In this document: in pieces, positions 42,283 through 53,154 of the stretch
How the letters are laid out: each line of letters opens with the position of its first letter
How positions within the stretch are numbered: the first letter of the stretch is position 1
From: Diphasiastrum complanatum
Taxonomy: Eukaryota > Streptophyta > Lycopodiopsida > Lycopodiales > Lycopodiaceae
Direction of reading: 5' to 3'
DNA: 64,000 nucleotides
NCBI GenBank assembly: GCA_029204225.1
Contig: CM055112.1
Span: 779,852 to 843,851 of the forward strand
Translations under genes and position numbers: made by a program
The notes under the pieces: generated by a model
Told to the model about the DNA's origin: nothing
What the model saw: the letters and a program-made list of their open reading frames with translations, nothing else
Databases searched by the model: none

Positions 42283-42392
42283 ATGAACTACGTTACATAG
42301 ATTTCAAATCTGTGCATTTTGATTAGGCCTGGTGACGGTCGAAACTAAAGAGAAAAAATAAAAGTATCTTTACAAAGGGTCTTTTTTTTTTT
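42283..42392. mobile_element. Right-end relic of the TIR element family
   Basis: GTTACATAGATTTCAAATCTG, TTTTGATTAGG and CTTTACAAAGGGTC match 19433-19530 of the 385 bp element. The terminal TIR is replaced by a T run and unrelated sequence. Confidence 0.65.
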
Positions 42393-42397
42393 TTATG

Positions 42398-42960
42398 CAC
42401 AGATTAGTGGTTGCTCCGTCCATGAGACATATTATTTGAGCCTCCCAATTATGCCGTCAATTTTTTGTTGTAATTGCTATTTGTATTGTGCTTCAATGTA
42501 ATATTTATCTGTGTATAACGTAGATGAATGCTTGTTGTGATTGAATGCACTTTCATTGTTGTTTGATCGTGCTTGTATACTCACTCTGATCAGAACAGGG
42601 ACGTGTACAACTCCTCAGTTTCTGATCAGACAATGGCTATCTTTGATGCCTGAGGAACTCGCAATATCATACTACTCTTCCATTTATTTCATAATTATAC
42701 TTCACATTGAATCTGATTTCAGTAGTACCACACACAAACTATCTCTAATCTCTTCAGTGGACTGTACTTGTTTTAGAGTATGAATTAATTTTTAAGATCA
42801 TGTTGGGCAATTAGAACACATAAAGCTATGATTATCTTTTGCATAAGTTGTCTATTAGACTGTTTTTGGAACTAGCAGCTGATTAGAACAAGAGAGATGT
42901 TCCGCTATTTTCCTGCTCTCTTCTATGTTCTTCTTCTTCCTTCTACCTTGCCCTCATCAG
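42398..42960 (+). mobile_element. Probable copia LTR/leader, first of two
   Basis: Ends ACCTTGCCCTCATCAGA just before a primer-site-like TTGGTATCAAAGC (42962-42974), so it is likely the end of a 5' LTR. The left boundary is unknown. Confidence 0.5.
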
Positions 42961-42962
42961 AT

Positions 42963-42974
42963 TGGTATCAAAGC
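42963..42974 (+). promoter_or_regulatory. Primer-binding-site-like sequence
   Basis: TGGTATCAAAGC, one change from TGGTATCAGAGC. Confidence 0.75.
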
Positions 42975-43026
42975 GTAGCCCAAATAAATCGAGAGATTTA
43001 GGTTGTTCTATTTGTATACTATTATC

Positions 43027-43260
43027 ATGTCTCATATAGGTAGCTCTTCATCTTCATCACTTAGTGAAGCTAGAGTCATTAATAAGTTAATGGTTCTAAC
43101 TTCTACATTTGGAAATTGAAACTTAGAATGATGTTGATAGATAGGGATCTTTGAGATGTAGTAGAAGGTGCGGACCTGAAACCAGAAGATGGTGATCAAG
43201 CAAAGGCCTAGAGGATTAAAGATCAAAAGGCCTTAGCATGTATCAGTTAGAATTAAAGTA
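43027..43260 (+). pseudogene. Degenerate copia gag start
   Basis: ATG follows the primer site by about 50 bp: MSHIGSSSSSSLSEARVINK, then in another frame NGSNFYIWKLKLRMMLIDRD and DVVEGADLKPEDGDQAKA, RIKDQKALACI. This is the standard gag opening (NGSNY..W...M...L). Two frame slips and several stops; it ends at about 43260. Confidence 0.75.
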
Positions 43261-43512
43261 GAATAACTATGCTACTGTACTGTGGGTCCTATCAGTCGAT
43301 AAGAATTAGTTGGCCTCGCCACGAGACAAGTCGAAGGGACATGCATCCCGCCAATGACAACCTGGGTCATGCATGGGTTGCCTGAGTGAATAACTATATG
43401 TACAGTGTAATTTCATTTTGAGAAATATAGTTGCTATATGAGCTTGGTGTGAAGAGTGTTTTTTGTCTGTGTTACTTTGTAGCATGATCTATGTTCCTGT
43501 TCGAAGCAAATT
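43261..43512 (+). mobile_element. Probable copia LTR end, second of two
   Basis: Sequence upstream of a second primer-site-like TGGTATTAGAGCC. The left boundary is not visible. Confidence 0.4.
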
Positions 43513-43517
43513 CTAGT

Positions 43518-43530
43518 TGGTATTAGAGCC
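43518..43530 (+). promoter_or_regulatory. Primer-binding-site-like sequence
   Basis: TGGTATTAGAGCC, one change from the initiator Met tRNA complement. Confidence 0.75.
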
Positions 43531-43875
43531 TTACAAGGAGTGTACACAACAATACAGTGTCACCGTTGAAGAGAGCTTCAAGAGAAGAGCAATCTTTTGA
43601 GAGTTCAGGGTCTACGATGGGTTGTAGACAGAAAGTGAAGCATTGGTGCACGGTTTCTAGTATATAGAGGCTCGCCAAGATCAGCAGAGGGCTTATTTCA
43701 CCATTCCATTGGGCACGTAGTTGGGAGTTGGTGACAAGGAGCATTTCGGAAGGCGACGCCGATTTGGCTTTCATTTTGGTGGAAAAATGAAAGGTGGCCT
43801 GGTAAGGGAAAAAGTGTAGGTCATTATTTTCGACTTTTGACATCACAGTTGGCCTCGACATACTGTTTATAGCCT

Positions 43876-44600
43876 ATGGTTGAAATTTCAAGCAGTTTTG
43901 CAATGACAAACATGGGAAAGTCCATTTTGAGTGAAAGTAGTAAATTGGATGGGATTTTCAACTATGCAGTATGGAAGTTCAAAATGAAAAACATACTGAT
44001 GGAAAAGGAGATGTGGGATGTCGTCACAGGTGATGAGAGAAGACCGCCAAATGAAGCAGACATCAAAGTGTTCGAAAAGAAAACGAGCATGAAAAGAAAC
44101 AAACTTGAAAACTCAAACGAGATACGAAATCGAATGAAATGTGCTCTTGCGCAACAAAATGAGCTTTATTACTTCTTTCTTAACCATGACTACGCCTATC
44201 AGAAACGAACAGAACGTTAGTGATAGAAATCACGGTCATTCTGATTACGTAGCCAAATATTAACAAAAGATATTTGTCTCGAGTAGCTAGACAAATTATT
44301 AGTCATGGTGAAAGAGTTAGACAGAGCTCGATTGATAACCAGTCGTGGATGATTTGCAAAAGGCAAGACTAAATATTAGTCATCAACAACTAGACTAATA
44401 ATTACTTGCTAAGAACATATTACCAGATTGAGCAACAAGAAAGTCAGACAGAATAAAAATAAGCATAGCAATATGACACTAATATGAACACGGAACAAAA
44501 GTGCTATTATAAGATTAAGTATAGCAAAATTACATGTCAATAATGTGGTAGAGCACAAGACAAAGTTGGACAAAACCGCATGCTCTACAAAGCTAATTCA
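43876..44600 (+). pseudogene. Copia gag fragment with knuckle relic
   Basis: Open frame 43876-44220: SSFAMTNMGKSILSESSKLD then GIFNYAVWKFKMKNILMEKE and WDVVTGDERRPPNEADIKVF (gag opening with W...M...L..K..WDVV). The frame stops at 44220. Farther on, near 44527-44580, ITCQ-stop-CGRAQDKVGQN resembles a decayed zinc knuckle. Downstream frames have no clear match. Located about 350 bp after the second primer site, as expected for one element. Confidence 0.8.
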
Positions 44601-44799
44601 ATCTGTAAAAGAAATGAACCTATTACTAACAGTACAAAAGAATCAATGCGGAAGGCATCTACTTCATCTATCTCTGATAAGCTTCTGATGCTATTATTTT
44701 ACACACACACTGGATACGCAGGGGTATCCAACATATATACATCTTTTTACAGGTGTGCAAATGAAGAACGTACAAAGTGGATGTGATGCCTGTAGGCGA

Positions 44800-45175
44800 T
44801 TGTGGGTGGTCGTTGTCAGTTCTGATAGCACAGTTGCATGGGATGAGCGTGAGAAGGCCATGACGTCAGCTTTTGCCGAAATGAACGTTGGTGAAGATGC
44901 GAAAAATGCGTCACTCTAACGAAATGCCTTAGGATTTGATTTACAGGGTGCCTTCGCTTCCTAGGGCACCTTTGGCATTTTGTAAGGCAGTGTCGCCTTT
45001 TTTGCCTATCACAAAACGCATGTAAAAAACACAGTGTCCTGTTTTTTGCCTTTTCTCCGTCTGTGAGAATTTACTTGTATTTATGCAGACAATTGTGTTT
45101 TATTCGTCTGTCTTATTTTACATGCAAATATGCAGACTGTGCGACAACATGAATAAAAATACAACGTGAATGGAG
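44800..45175 (-). mobile_element. Partial copia LTR, inverted relative to 16840-17575
   Basis: Minus strand reads TGTCGCACAGTCTGCATATT then CATGTAAAATAAGACAG and a TTTTTTACATGCG ... AGGCAAAAAAGGCGACACTG subrepeat, then GACGCATTTTTCGC and ATGACGTCA (a CRE-like palindrome, TGACGTCA at 44862-44869). It matches 16905-17420. Confidence 0.75.
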
Positions 45176-45185
45176 GCAAATTAAA

Positions 45186-45535
45186 ATGGGATTTAGGAGA
45201 GTAGAGGAGATAAATCCAACAAGTGCACGCTTTGTGATAAAGCAAATGGGCTTAACTGATTCACTTTGGTCGGAAGCATCTAGTGCGACAAGGTTTTTGC
45301 AAAACAAGAGTCCAACAGTTGCGGTTCCAAATGTGACTCCCGAAGAAGCATTTACAAAAATAAAGCCAAAAATCGACAAGTTTTGTGTCATTGAATGTAG
45401 GGCCTATGTACATGTGCCAAAGGAGGAGCGAAGAAAACTTGATGCCAAAGCAATCAAGTGTATCTTTGTCGGTTATGATGAGAGGACGAAGGCATACAAT
45501 TATCTGGTATTAGAAACTGATAAGGGAACATCTCC
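45186..45535 (+). pseudogene. Ty1/copia integrase C-terminal fragment
   Basis: Reads ARFVIKQMGLTDSLWSEASS then ATRFLQNKSPTVAVPNVTPE, FCVIECRAYVHVPKEERRKL, DAKAIKCIFVGYDERTKAYN. This is the end of the integrase region (LP..LWAEA..TA.YL.NR.PT ... FG..AYVHVP...R.KLD.K...CIFVGY). The frame runs past ETDKG into DNA that is antisense to the SENP-like exon and stops at 45563. The same LETDKG junction occurs in copy 1 at about 13885. Confidence 0.9.
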
Positions 45536-45559
45536 TCCTATAATCTCACCTTCCTCTGT

Positions 45560-46345
45560 TTGAGGAAGGGCCTCTATGTCTTTTAAGACAAGAGAACTCT
45601 CTGCTATAATATCGCCTTCTTCTGTGTTAGAAAGGAATTTTATTCTTTTTTGATCGTATATAATAAGATCTGCATCATGAGCAATCTGAAAGGTTGTTAA
45701 GGCAGGAGCAGCTTGGTTTTGAGGGCCCTCGATCTCAGGTGCAACACTTACACCGTTCTTTGCATATGTTCTGATCAACTCTTGCCGAAATCTATATACA
45801 TCGTCAGGAGTATATGACTCAAGAGTGAATTGTCATCACAAAACATGAGAATCAGCAAATTACAAACAATGATAGTAAAGAAATATGAATCATAATGAAA
45901 AGAATTGCAAATGAACAGAATATTACCTTTTCAATATCTACATCCACTTGTAAATTATATCACTCAAAAAATAGCTTTGTATTGTACAGGACAAACCATG
46001 CACAACTAAAAGCATCCTTCAGTTGTACACACTGCATATATTAAACAAAAATTAGTAATATTATAACAAAAAATTTATTTATGCTATGATGATAGATTTA
46101 AACTAAAAAAAAAATACATGCAAATCAGAGATAAATTGAGTATACCTTGAGAGATCTAATGGTTATCTCTCCAATTGAGATTGTCGTTGTCGGTATATCC
46201 TGAACGACATCATGAAGTGGAGAATCAAATTCTCTATGTGTATTTGCAACTGAGTTTAATTTTACACACAGAAAATTTAATACTCCCTCCTTATTTATCT
46301 TTACAGAAATAATGTTCAGGTTCCAGTACCGACTGCAATAACCAA
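45560..46345 (-). pseudogene. SENP-like catalytic exons, copy 2
   Basis: Minus strand: exon 1 (46345-46149) reads RYWNLNIISVKINKEGVLNF then LCVKLNSVANTHREFDSPLH, so the HW...D positions of a C48 protease are Y-W ... N. Donor CAAG/GTATAC. Exon 2 (46035-45931) reads VQLKDAFSCAWFVLYNTKLF (acceptor TATGCAG). Exon 3 (about 45826-45500) reads SYTPDDVYRFRQELIRTYAK, then GVSVAPEIEGPQNQAAPALT and runs beyond the point where copy 1 stops, to VPLSVSNTR. This copy has the longer open exon 3, but exon 2 carries a frame defect near YNL-stop. Loss of the catalytic His and Asp makes peptidase activity unlikely. Confidence 0.65.
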
Positions 46346-46459
46346 AATACAAATATCGATAAATCCAGACTTATTAAAGCAATCTTTACTTATTAAAGCA
46401 ATGCTGCATGCAACAATCCAGATTAAAGCAACAAAAACAAAAGAGCAATCCTTAGTTAT

Positions 46460-47010
46460 TCTCGTATGAAATCAAATAAAATTTTGCCACTGGACTGCAT
46501 TCGATAAAATATACAGCCTTCTCAAAATCAGCTTCTTTTGTCTTTATCGCTCCGATGAAAAATGGACTAACAACAAAAACTATATTATGGGAATTGAAAC
46601 TTATATTATCCTACAATAAGGAGCCTCCCGTTTTTGCTATTACATTTGAAATTTCTGATGTTTTATCTTTTAGCTCGGCACAAAATTTGGGACCTAATCT
46701 AAAGCTTTTACGTGAATCTGGAAGAAAAAAATCAAAATAATTGCCAAGGATATCAATTTTATTAGCTAGGTAGGCTTCATACTGGTTATAATAATCAAAA
46801 TAAAAAAAAACTTGGTCAGGATCATATGGAATTCTGACAAAAAAATTATGTACAGGAAAAGAAAGAGAAGTAGATACAATATTTACAAATTTCTCTGTTA
46901 TTTTGTTGAGTTCCTCTTGGGTAATCAACACTTTTGGTGAAGAAACTTGCTGAGGAGCAGGACGAATAATAGGAGGAGGAAGGGGTGATGATTCTTGCAA
47001 ACTCAAGACG
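46460..47010 (-). pseudogene. SENP-like N-terminal part, copy 2
   Basis: Open frame 47006-46611: SLQESSPLPPPIIRPAPQQV then SPKVLITQEELNKITEKFVN, YDPDQVFFYFDYYNQYEAYL, RLGPKFCAELKDKTSEISNV. It continues in the next frame as the VVSPFFIGAIKTKEADFEKA segment. Better preserved than copy 1, which has a stop before the RLGPKF segment. Confidence 0.5.
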
Positions 47011-47550
47011 ATTTGGGTCTCTTGGCAAAGATAACTCTAGGAGAAAGAGAAGTAGCTGGCCTTCAAGATCCAGCTTTCTTAGGAACATGCGGCTTTCTTT
47101 TTCTCCTAGAGGTAGTGGCAAGTTGGCTCTATCCAGAGGCAGGTCTCTAGAGGTGCTGGTGTTATCCACATGCATACCAAAAAAATGGTCCCGAAGTCTT
47201 CTGAGAATGACGAAATCTTTTGGCATGATAGTGACACGCTTACCATGCACTGTCAAAAAACAGGAATCCTCAAAAGACTGTGACAAAAAATTCTCTACAG
47301 CACCCTATAAGGCCTGCATGGCTGTTGCGACAAAACAAACATTTAGCCCAAGTGACAAAGTGACATTTCTGACAAATTGACTGAAAGGAGCCCTAGGGAT
47401 AAATAGTTCAGTTGATCTCTAGAGTTTTCTAATCTCTCTCAACCAGACCTACTTTCTGCCATGTCTATGGCCAATACCAAGGGGAACACGGGCATGGGAA
47501 GGCTGTACAATGGTTGTGGCACAGACAATGGATTTGATCCTGACTATCAT
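47000..47550 (-). pseudogene. Divergent histone H3-like sequence, copy 2
   Basis: Minus strand. The ARTKST start is degraded to VRIKSI near 47540. The core is kept: STELFIPRAPFSQFVRN, FVATAMQAL, VENFLSQSFEDSCF, HGKRVTIMPKDF and LRRLRDHF (copy 1 has LIRLRDHF). A one-base change near 47110 shifts the basic C-terminal extension out of frame relative to copy 1 (SRRKRKPHVPKK there). No ATG start and at least two stops before the core. Not a functional histone gene as it stands. Confidence 0.75.
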
Positions 47551-47877
47551 TCTCCAAAAAAACAATTATAGAAAAAATAGTTTGAAAAAAAGAACAAGAA
47601 ATGAAAACAAAAAAATTTGCGATCAGAGGCCGCTTGAGATCGATACCAGAACTGAATATCGGTTTCGAGCGCAAGATATACACAAAATATTTTCAGAAAG
47701 GAGATGCGTGCTCGAAAGCGATATTGGAATAACAGCGGTATCGGTCTCGAGCGCATTGTGAAAAGGCAGATGATTAAGCGGTGAGAGGGCACACTTGAGA
47801 GCGATATTGGGAGCGAAAACCGAAAATTCTGTGAGAAAAAATGCAAATTATGAGGACTTATGTATAGTAAATTCTCG

Positions 47878-48075
47878 CACGTGTTAGAAAATGGTCGTTG
47901 ACAAGTGTCATCTTCTAATTGGTCCACGTGGAATGTTTGTACTGACAATGATGACTAAATTATGAGTCCACGTGTGAAAAAACGGCTGTTGACATGTGTC
48001 GTCATCTAACTAGTCCATGTGGAATATTCGTAACTGACAATGATGACTGAATTATGAGTCCACGTGAGTTGGAAA
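47878..48075. repeat. Tandem repeat of about 92 bp with CACGTG
   Basis: Two units, each CACGTGT ... GTTGACA(A/T)GTGTC ... (A/T)GTCCA(C/T)GTGGAAT ... GACAATGATGACT(A/G)AATTATGAGTC, starting at 47878 and 47969, and the start of a third (CACGTGAGTTGG). Repeated G-box and TTGAC (W-box core) motifs make it look like promoter DNA. It lies directly upstream of H3-like copy 2 when read on the minus strand. Confidence 0.75.
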
Positions 48076-48239
48076 ACGTGTACGAATCACCTTTTGATTT
48101 GTGTCATTCTCACACGTGACAGATGTCAGATCAATCATTGTCTACACAACAGATTTTTTCTGACCAACCATATGTCGACACGTGTTATTTTGTAACTCCT
48201 CTACACATGCAAAATTTTTTTATGAACATGTCATTTTTT

Positions 48240-48480
48240 ACTCGGATTTTCATGCAAATTTTTGATTTCTTGGCCGGATATCGATTTCAAATGTGCCCTT
48301 TGCACTGATTACCCTCTGTTAACTTACTTGCGCTTGGAACCGATACTACCTCATCCAGTATCGCATTCAAGCGTGTCTTACATCTCATTTTATTTTTCTC
48401 TTTATTCACACGTTCGGATCCGATACCGTAATTTTTAATATCTCTTTCAAGTGCACATTGCCTTGAGGTTCTTGTTTGAC
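48240..48480 (+). promoter_or_regulatory. ACCGATA-type repeat region
   Basis: GATATCGATTTCAAATGTGC, GCTTGGAACCGATACTACC, AGTATCGCATTCAAGCGTGT, GGATCCGATACCGTAA and ATCTCTTTCAAGTGCAC echo the region upstream of the H3-like sequence (11600-11875). Position and motif sharing suggest a common promoter-like module. Function not shown. Confidence 0.4.
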
Positions 48481-48536
48481 CTGCAGTTTGCGCCTGAGAA
48501 TGATATTTGGAATTTTACATCTATAGCTTTTTTTTA

Positions 48537-49260
48537 AAATGTCTAATTTTGATTCTAGTTTGCTCTCCTTTTTTCATGAATTTGGTATTAGTGATAATTT
48601 GGAGTATTTCAAATCTCTTTTTTCTTGTTTCTTTTATTCTTCCTTCTATTATTGAGGGTCCTGGTGTGGAGGAATTTTTTGAGATTTATCTCAAATTTAA
48701 GTCTCTGCTCAATACTCTGTTATTCAGATCTTAGAATAAGGACATGATTCATTCTCAGGACCTAGTGGCACTCGACAAGCATAGCTATAAAGCTAAGCTT
48801 GATAGAATGTTCACTAAGTTATATAATGATTTCAAGTCTGTAGATGAGTGCCCAATCCACAATAAAAAATGTAGATTTGTTGATTTGCATTTGTTTTTTT
48901 TCTTTTGTTAAATATTTCTGACGATTCGGAAGTTGGCCCTTCCACTTCTGAAACTACTTCTTCTAGTGGTACAAAGTCTGAAAAGTCAAAGATTGTAGAT
49001 ATAGATACTTTTTTTATTGATACGAACATTAATTTAGATGATTGTTTAGATTCTGATCATGCTTGAAATAGGGCATCGTTGATAGGCCCTAGAACACCCC
49101 TTACCCTTTCTCCTTCTGATAAATCTTTGATCACTTTGCCTACTTATAATATAGATAATAATTTTTTTTGACAATATCAGATATATCAGATCTTTTTGAT
49201 TTCACTGAAGTTGAGACTCTTTGCATTTTGAACAAAGAGCTTGATGAAACGGTTTCTTAT
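48537..49260 (+). pseudogene. Unrecognised broken gene downstream of the ACCGATA region
   Basis: MSNFDSSLLSFFHEFGISDN then LEYFKSLFSCFF, after a frame slip IIEGPGVEEFFEIYLKFKSL, a stop, then HSQDLVALDKHSYKAKLDRM and FTKLYNDFKSVDECPIHNKK. Farther on an acidic Ser/Thr-rich stretch SDDSEVGPSTSETTSSSGTK and KSKIVDIDTFFIDTNINLDD. It looks like a nuclear or regulatory protein by composition only. No family recognised. Its upstream region is shared with the H3-like locus, so the two may once have been part of one element. Confidence 0.35.
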
Positions 49261-49499
49261 TGAAGCTCAACAGATTCTCGAAAGATTTTCGAAAGATTCT
49301 TGTCATAAAATATCTTGTTTCCTGTTCAAACCTCAGATGTTCCAAAATTGTCCCGAACAATTCGCAAAATATTCTGTATTCTACTTCAAGATCAGAGACT
49401 GTCATATGTCACGAACAATTCACAAAACACGAAAATGTCACAAAGAGACAATTGTCGCAAATAAATCGCAAAACACGAAGCTGAGAAGAAGAGACAGAC

Positions 49500-49960
49500 T
49501 GTCTTGAAATATTTGCGAACAAAAATATTTGACCTTGAAAACAAAGCGTCTACCAAAATATCAACCGTTATAAACGGTCATGTCTACTGTTACAGAATAT
49601 CAAAGGCCAAAAGACCTATCATGTAGCAATATAAATACATGTGCACTACTCGTTGTAACCAACTCATTCAATCAGAGACACAATAGTGAGATAAGACATC
49701 AAAAGATGTATACTGATTCAGGTTCAGAATTATAAAAATTCGTTTTTGATCAATAGTTTCTTATTGTCTAAAATTGTCTTCTTAAGTTGTCTCTTAATTT
49801 TACATCGCACGCAAATTGAATCAAAGCAAAAGTTGTTCTATTAGTACATAGATTATATATAAACCCGATTGAAGACACTAATAATGTTTAACTTATTCGA
49901 ACTTTAATCGTATTCTCTGTGGAAGAATAATTACTATTTCTCTTACATTGCGGTGACTCA
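49500..49960 (+). mobile_element. LTR-like sequence
   Basis: A purine-rich AGCTGAGAAGAAGAGACAGAC precedes TGTCTTGAAATATTTGCG. A TATA box (ATATAAATAC) lies at 49630-49639, followed by a T/A-rich leader ending near GCGGTGACTCATCAATC. No partner LTR was found; right end uncertain. Confidence 0.4.
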
Positions 49961-49974
49961 TCAATCTTCCCATG

Positions 49975-50450
49975 CATTTTCCTATTCATATTCGGTCAAA
50001 TTCCAAATCAAGGGAGGGGATTAAAAATTCTCTATACAATTGGTCAATGACATAATTCTTTTCCTCATCACTTTGTTTGCGCCAGTCCTTGAAAATGTCT
50101 CTGTTAAAGACCACATGCATGAGTTGCCTCATGCGAGTGATGACACCACCACCGCGATCATTCTCCACTATGTGCTTCTCCGCATCTATGTCATAGGATG
50201 GCAAGACATCAGCTGATGGAGAGGTGGCAAAGGGAGTGTTGAGAGGAGTGGGGGAGTTGACTACAATTGGAATAATTTGGGGAGGAGTTTGAAGGCGATC
50301 ACGAGAAGAGTGGGAAGGGGTATGAAGAGGAAAAGGTTGGGGAGGAGTTTGAGTGGGAGTGTAACCAACAGGGGTTTTTGTGGATGGATGCAGGTGAGCT
50401 TTTGTTGGTTGTTAGGCTTGGTCAATATGATATGTTTGACTGTGATGACT
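49975..50450 (-). pseudogene. Plant transposase (Ptta/En/Spm, CACTA)-like N-terminal fragment
   Basis: Minus strand: a Pro/Thr-rich region (PTQTPPQPFPLHTPSHSS) leads into MPSYDIDAEKHIVENDRGGG then RMRQLMHVVFNRDIFKDWRK and SDEEKNYVIDQLYREFLIPS, stop, KCMGRLMSHRNVRE. The W-(x)-E-x-K-x-x-I-x-x-x-L-x-x-x-F pattern after a Pro-rich tail is typical of the En/Spm-like transposase-associated protein. Only the start of the domain is present. Moderate call. Confidence 0.4.
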
Positions 50451-50532
50451 CTATACAAATTTGATTTACTTTAATATTCGTATGTTTGGTATTGTGGTAA
50501 TAATGTGTAGTTTTGTTTAGATTTGTTAGGTT

Positions 50533-50873
50533 AAAAAACACACACACACAACACAACACACACATACACATACACACGTGCACACACATCACATGTACGC
50601 ACAACACATACACATACATATACACATGCACCCACACACACAATAGACACACATACACACAATACACACACACAACACATACACATACGCACATGCACAC
50701 ACATGCAAACACACATACACACATGCATACACATACATGCGCACAGACACACAACACGCATACATATACACACGTACACATCACACATGCACACACAACA
50801 CACTCATACACACTCATACATGTACACATGCACACACAATGTGCAAACACACATACATATACACGCACACACA
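50533..50873. repeat. Long compound CA microsatellite
   Basis: About 340 bp of CA repeats broken by ACATAC, ACATGC and ACGTAC variants. Long Thr/His-rich and Cys/Val-rich frames across it on both strands are artefacts of the repeat. Confidence 0.97.
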
Positions 50874-50959
50874 TAAATCTTTGTTGAGCCTAAACTTGCA
50901 TCCATCACATACAAACACACATATCTTTCTCTCTCTCAAACCCCTCTTCTTTACAATAC

Positions 50960-53154
50960 TATAATCTAGATATGTCCGCCTTCGGCGGGCACACTTTGCT
51001 AGTAATAACTTAAAAATTAAGGTAATTAACTTGGTTAAGTCAATCTTGAATTACCTTCAGCTTTTTCATTTCTCTCTATATATAACTTGGAGCACTTTAT
51101 TGTTGTTTTCATGCACTATTCTCATTTTGAAAATTTAAGCTTTGACATTTGAATCATAGATTTCATTCTAAGACCAAAGCATATTCCTATACATCATCAT
51201 TATTTAGGAGAACTAGCTACACAATTTTGTCATAATTCGAGTAGAATAAAAATTCTAAAGAGTGCACCGTATGCGACATTGATTATTGAATTATTGAGAT
51301 TGTGTAGTAGTTTCATGATTTGTTGGAATTTCAAAATATAATACAGATTAATTAATGGTTCGTCTTGTGATGCTAATTGTAGGCATATATTGTATTGAAA
51401 TTGAGATACAAAAGTTCGTAGTCAAAGGATTGTCATTTTTTATTATTTTTAGTTCATTTCAATGACATAAGACATGATTTGTTTATATCTTTAAATTTTT
51501 TTTACAAAATATAGTTCTTTGAAATAAATTTGGTATTCGTGATAGTTGTGTTAGATGTCATCGTATTGTAACTAAAAAGAAGTTGCATTTTCAAAACTTG
51601 AATAACAAATATCAAAATATAATAGGAGTCTCTCTCTATCAAAGACAAAATTGTCATTGCCGATAAGATACATGTAATCAAGTACTTACTAATTATAAAA
51701 ATTAGATGGATGTACTAGCAATTTGAAAGCTTATAATTAAGCTGAGATTTTAGAGTTCTCATTAGTTAGTCATATTACTTATATATAGATCAACTATGGA
51801 AATTCGTTTTTTATTTCAACAAAGTTATTTTTGGACTTGAAAATATTATAAAAGAGGGACATGCTTGTAGATTTATGCTAAGCGTTTTTTAATAAGAAGC
51901 GTGAATTATATTCTTACATCATAATACTTATGACAAAAAGGTATATTTTGTATATAGAGCAACTCCTCAGTACTTGGAAACACCCCTTGAGAAACCATTG
52001 CTTTTCATGAATAATAATCAAAATGTATTCCATTCAAGCTCTGAAGCATATCATCCAAAAGGCAGTTTAACAGTTGTATATTGAGACATTACACATTATT
52101 TCCTACAGTCAGCTTAATGGTTCCAGAAACCTACAGAGCCAGAGTTTATTCACACCTTCTTAATGAAGCCATGTATTACTCCTTTGAGACACGTGGCATT
52201 TCCTCTATTTCTCTTGTATAATCGACCACCTGTTGATAACATGCAGGCAAATTAGAAACTTTAATTATGCTCTGAAATGTAAAGTTCAAAATTGTGACGT
52301 TTAAATCAAAGTCTTGTAGAAAAGCTTATGATTGTTTCTAGGCCCCAATAATTCAATGCAGCTAGATTATATGCCTTTCCTGCAGCTTCTTCATTATCAT
52401 AAGCACACATGCCACAATCGTATGCAATTATTGGAACACATTCCGTTCCGGAACTTGACCAAAATGAAAATATAAAAAATACATTGTAAACTCAGCTTCA
52501 ATATTTCAAATAGTATCAGAAGAAGTTAGCTTTTGTTGTTGGAGCTGTAGCAAGAGAGACTGCCAAGAATAAAGTGCATAAATCTCAAGGAAAAACTTCA
52601 TATGTTAAGCATCAAGTCACTAGATTCAATGACAAATGCCTCAAATGCTAGCAATTGGTCAATGCTCTTCCTCAACAAATATGCATCACAGAATCCAATC
52701 TTCAACTGAAAAGCATAGGACCATGCTATAGCTCCAATCCAAACTCTAAAAGCACTTGCGGCAATTTTTATCTACAAAATCATGTCTACTTCTAATACTA
52801 CCTATCTCAAAAAAATCCATTACATTTCAAGAATTTGTGAGTATCTTGACTATGCTCAACTGTTTGCAGAGAGGTGATAATAGTCCAAAAGTAAACAAGA
52901 AAATCTCATCCAGGACCTGAAGAAAACTACAAGTGTCATAGTCAGGATTGTGAAGAAGCCAAGAAAAGCACAACAGAGATAACATTAGAAATTTTCATCA
53001 AAGATACATAGCCCAGAAAATTCCCAATGCAGTCAAAAACTATCTGATTGTCAAACCAAAGAAATGTGTGACGACTAAAGACTTCAGACATTGTAGACAA
53101 AGAACTGCATATCAGACATGGTCTGTACAAAAAACATCATAACACAAACAATGC
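50960..53154. other. AT-rich region without recognised features
   Basis: Over 2 kb with only short frames, many stops and no transposon motif. 50970-50998 holds a short GC-rich inverted pair (TCCGCC TTC GGCGGG). Confidence 0.5.

Larger units (their letters stand above)
32234..42392. mobile_element. Composite bounded by TIR-family ends, with a nested copia element
   Basis: The left end TTAGAGGAGTTCTCAATATC followed by AAAAAGACCCTTTAAGAA equals the left terminus of the 385 bp element at 19172. The right end (42283-42392: GTTACATAGATTT, then CTTTACAAAGGGTCTTTTTT) equals its right side, but the final ACTCCTCTAA is missing after a T run. Without the nested 5.9 kb copia, about 4.2 kb remain and include a transposase-like and Ulp-like pseudogene. 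It is a candidate for the decayed autonomous relative of the MITE. Alternatively the two ends belong to independent insertions. Confidence 0.5.
45480..47870 (-). repeat. H3-like/SENP-like composite locus, copy 2
   Basis: Reverse complement of 11567-13930, end to end, with base changes and small indels. Introns and splice sites are kept at the same places. The copia pol piece again enters from the far end in antisense. No LTR or TIR directly borders the shared segment. Confidence 0.9.

Noticed and set aside
49255-49305. Heat-shock element (TTCTCGAAAGATTTTCGAAAG)
   Set aside because: Contains GAA/TTC alternation but spacing is irregular and no gene start follows; not strong enough to list.
50422-50887. 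Long Cys/Val-rich and Thr/His-rich frames on both strands
   Set aside because: Produced by the CA microsatellite; the periodicity explains the residues.
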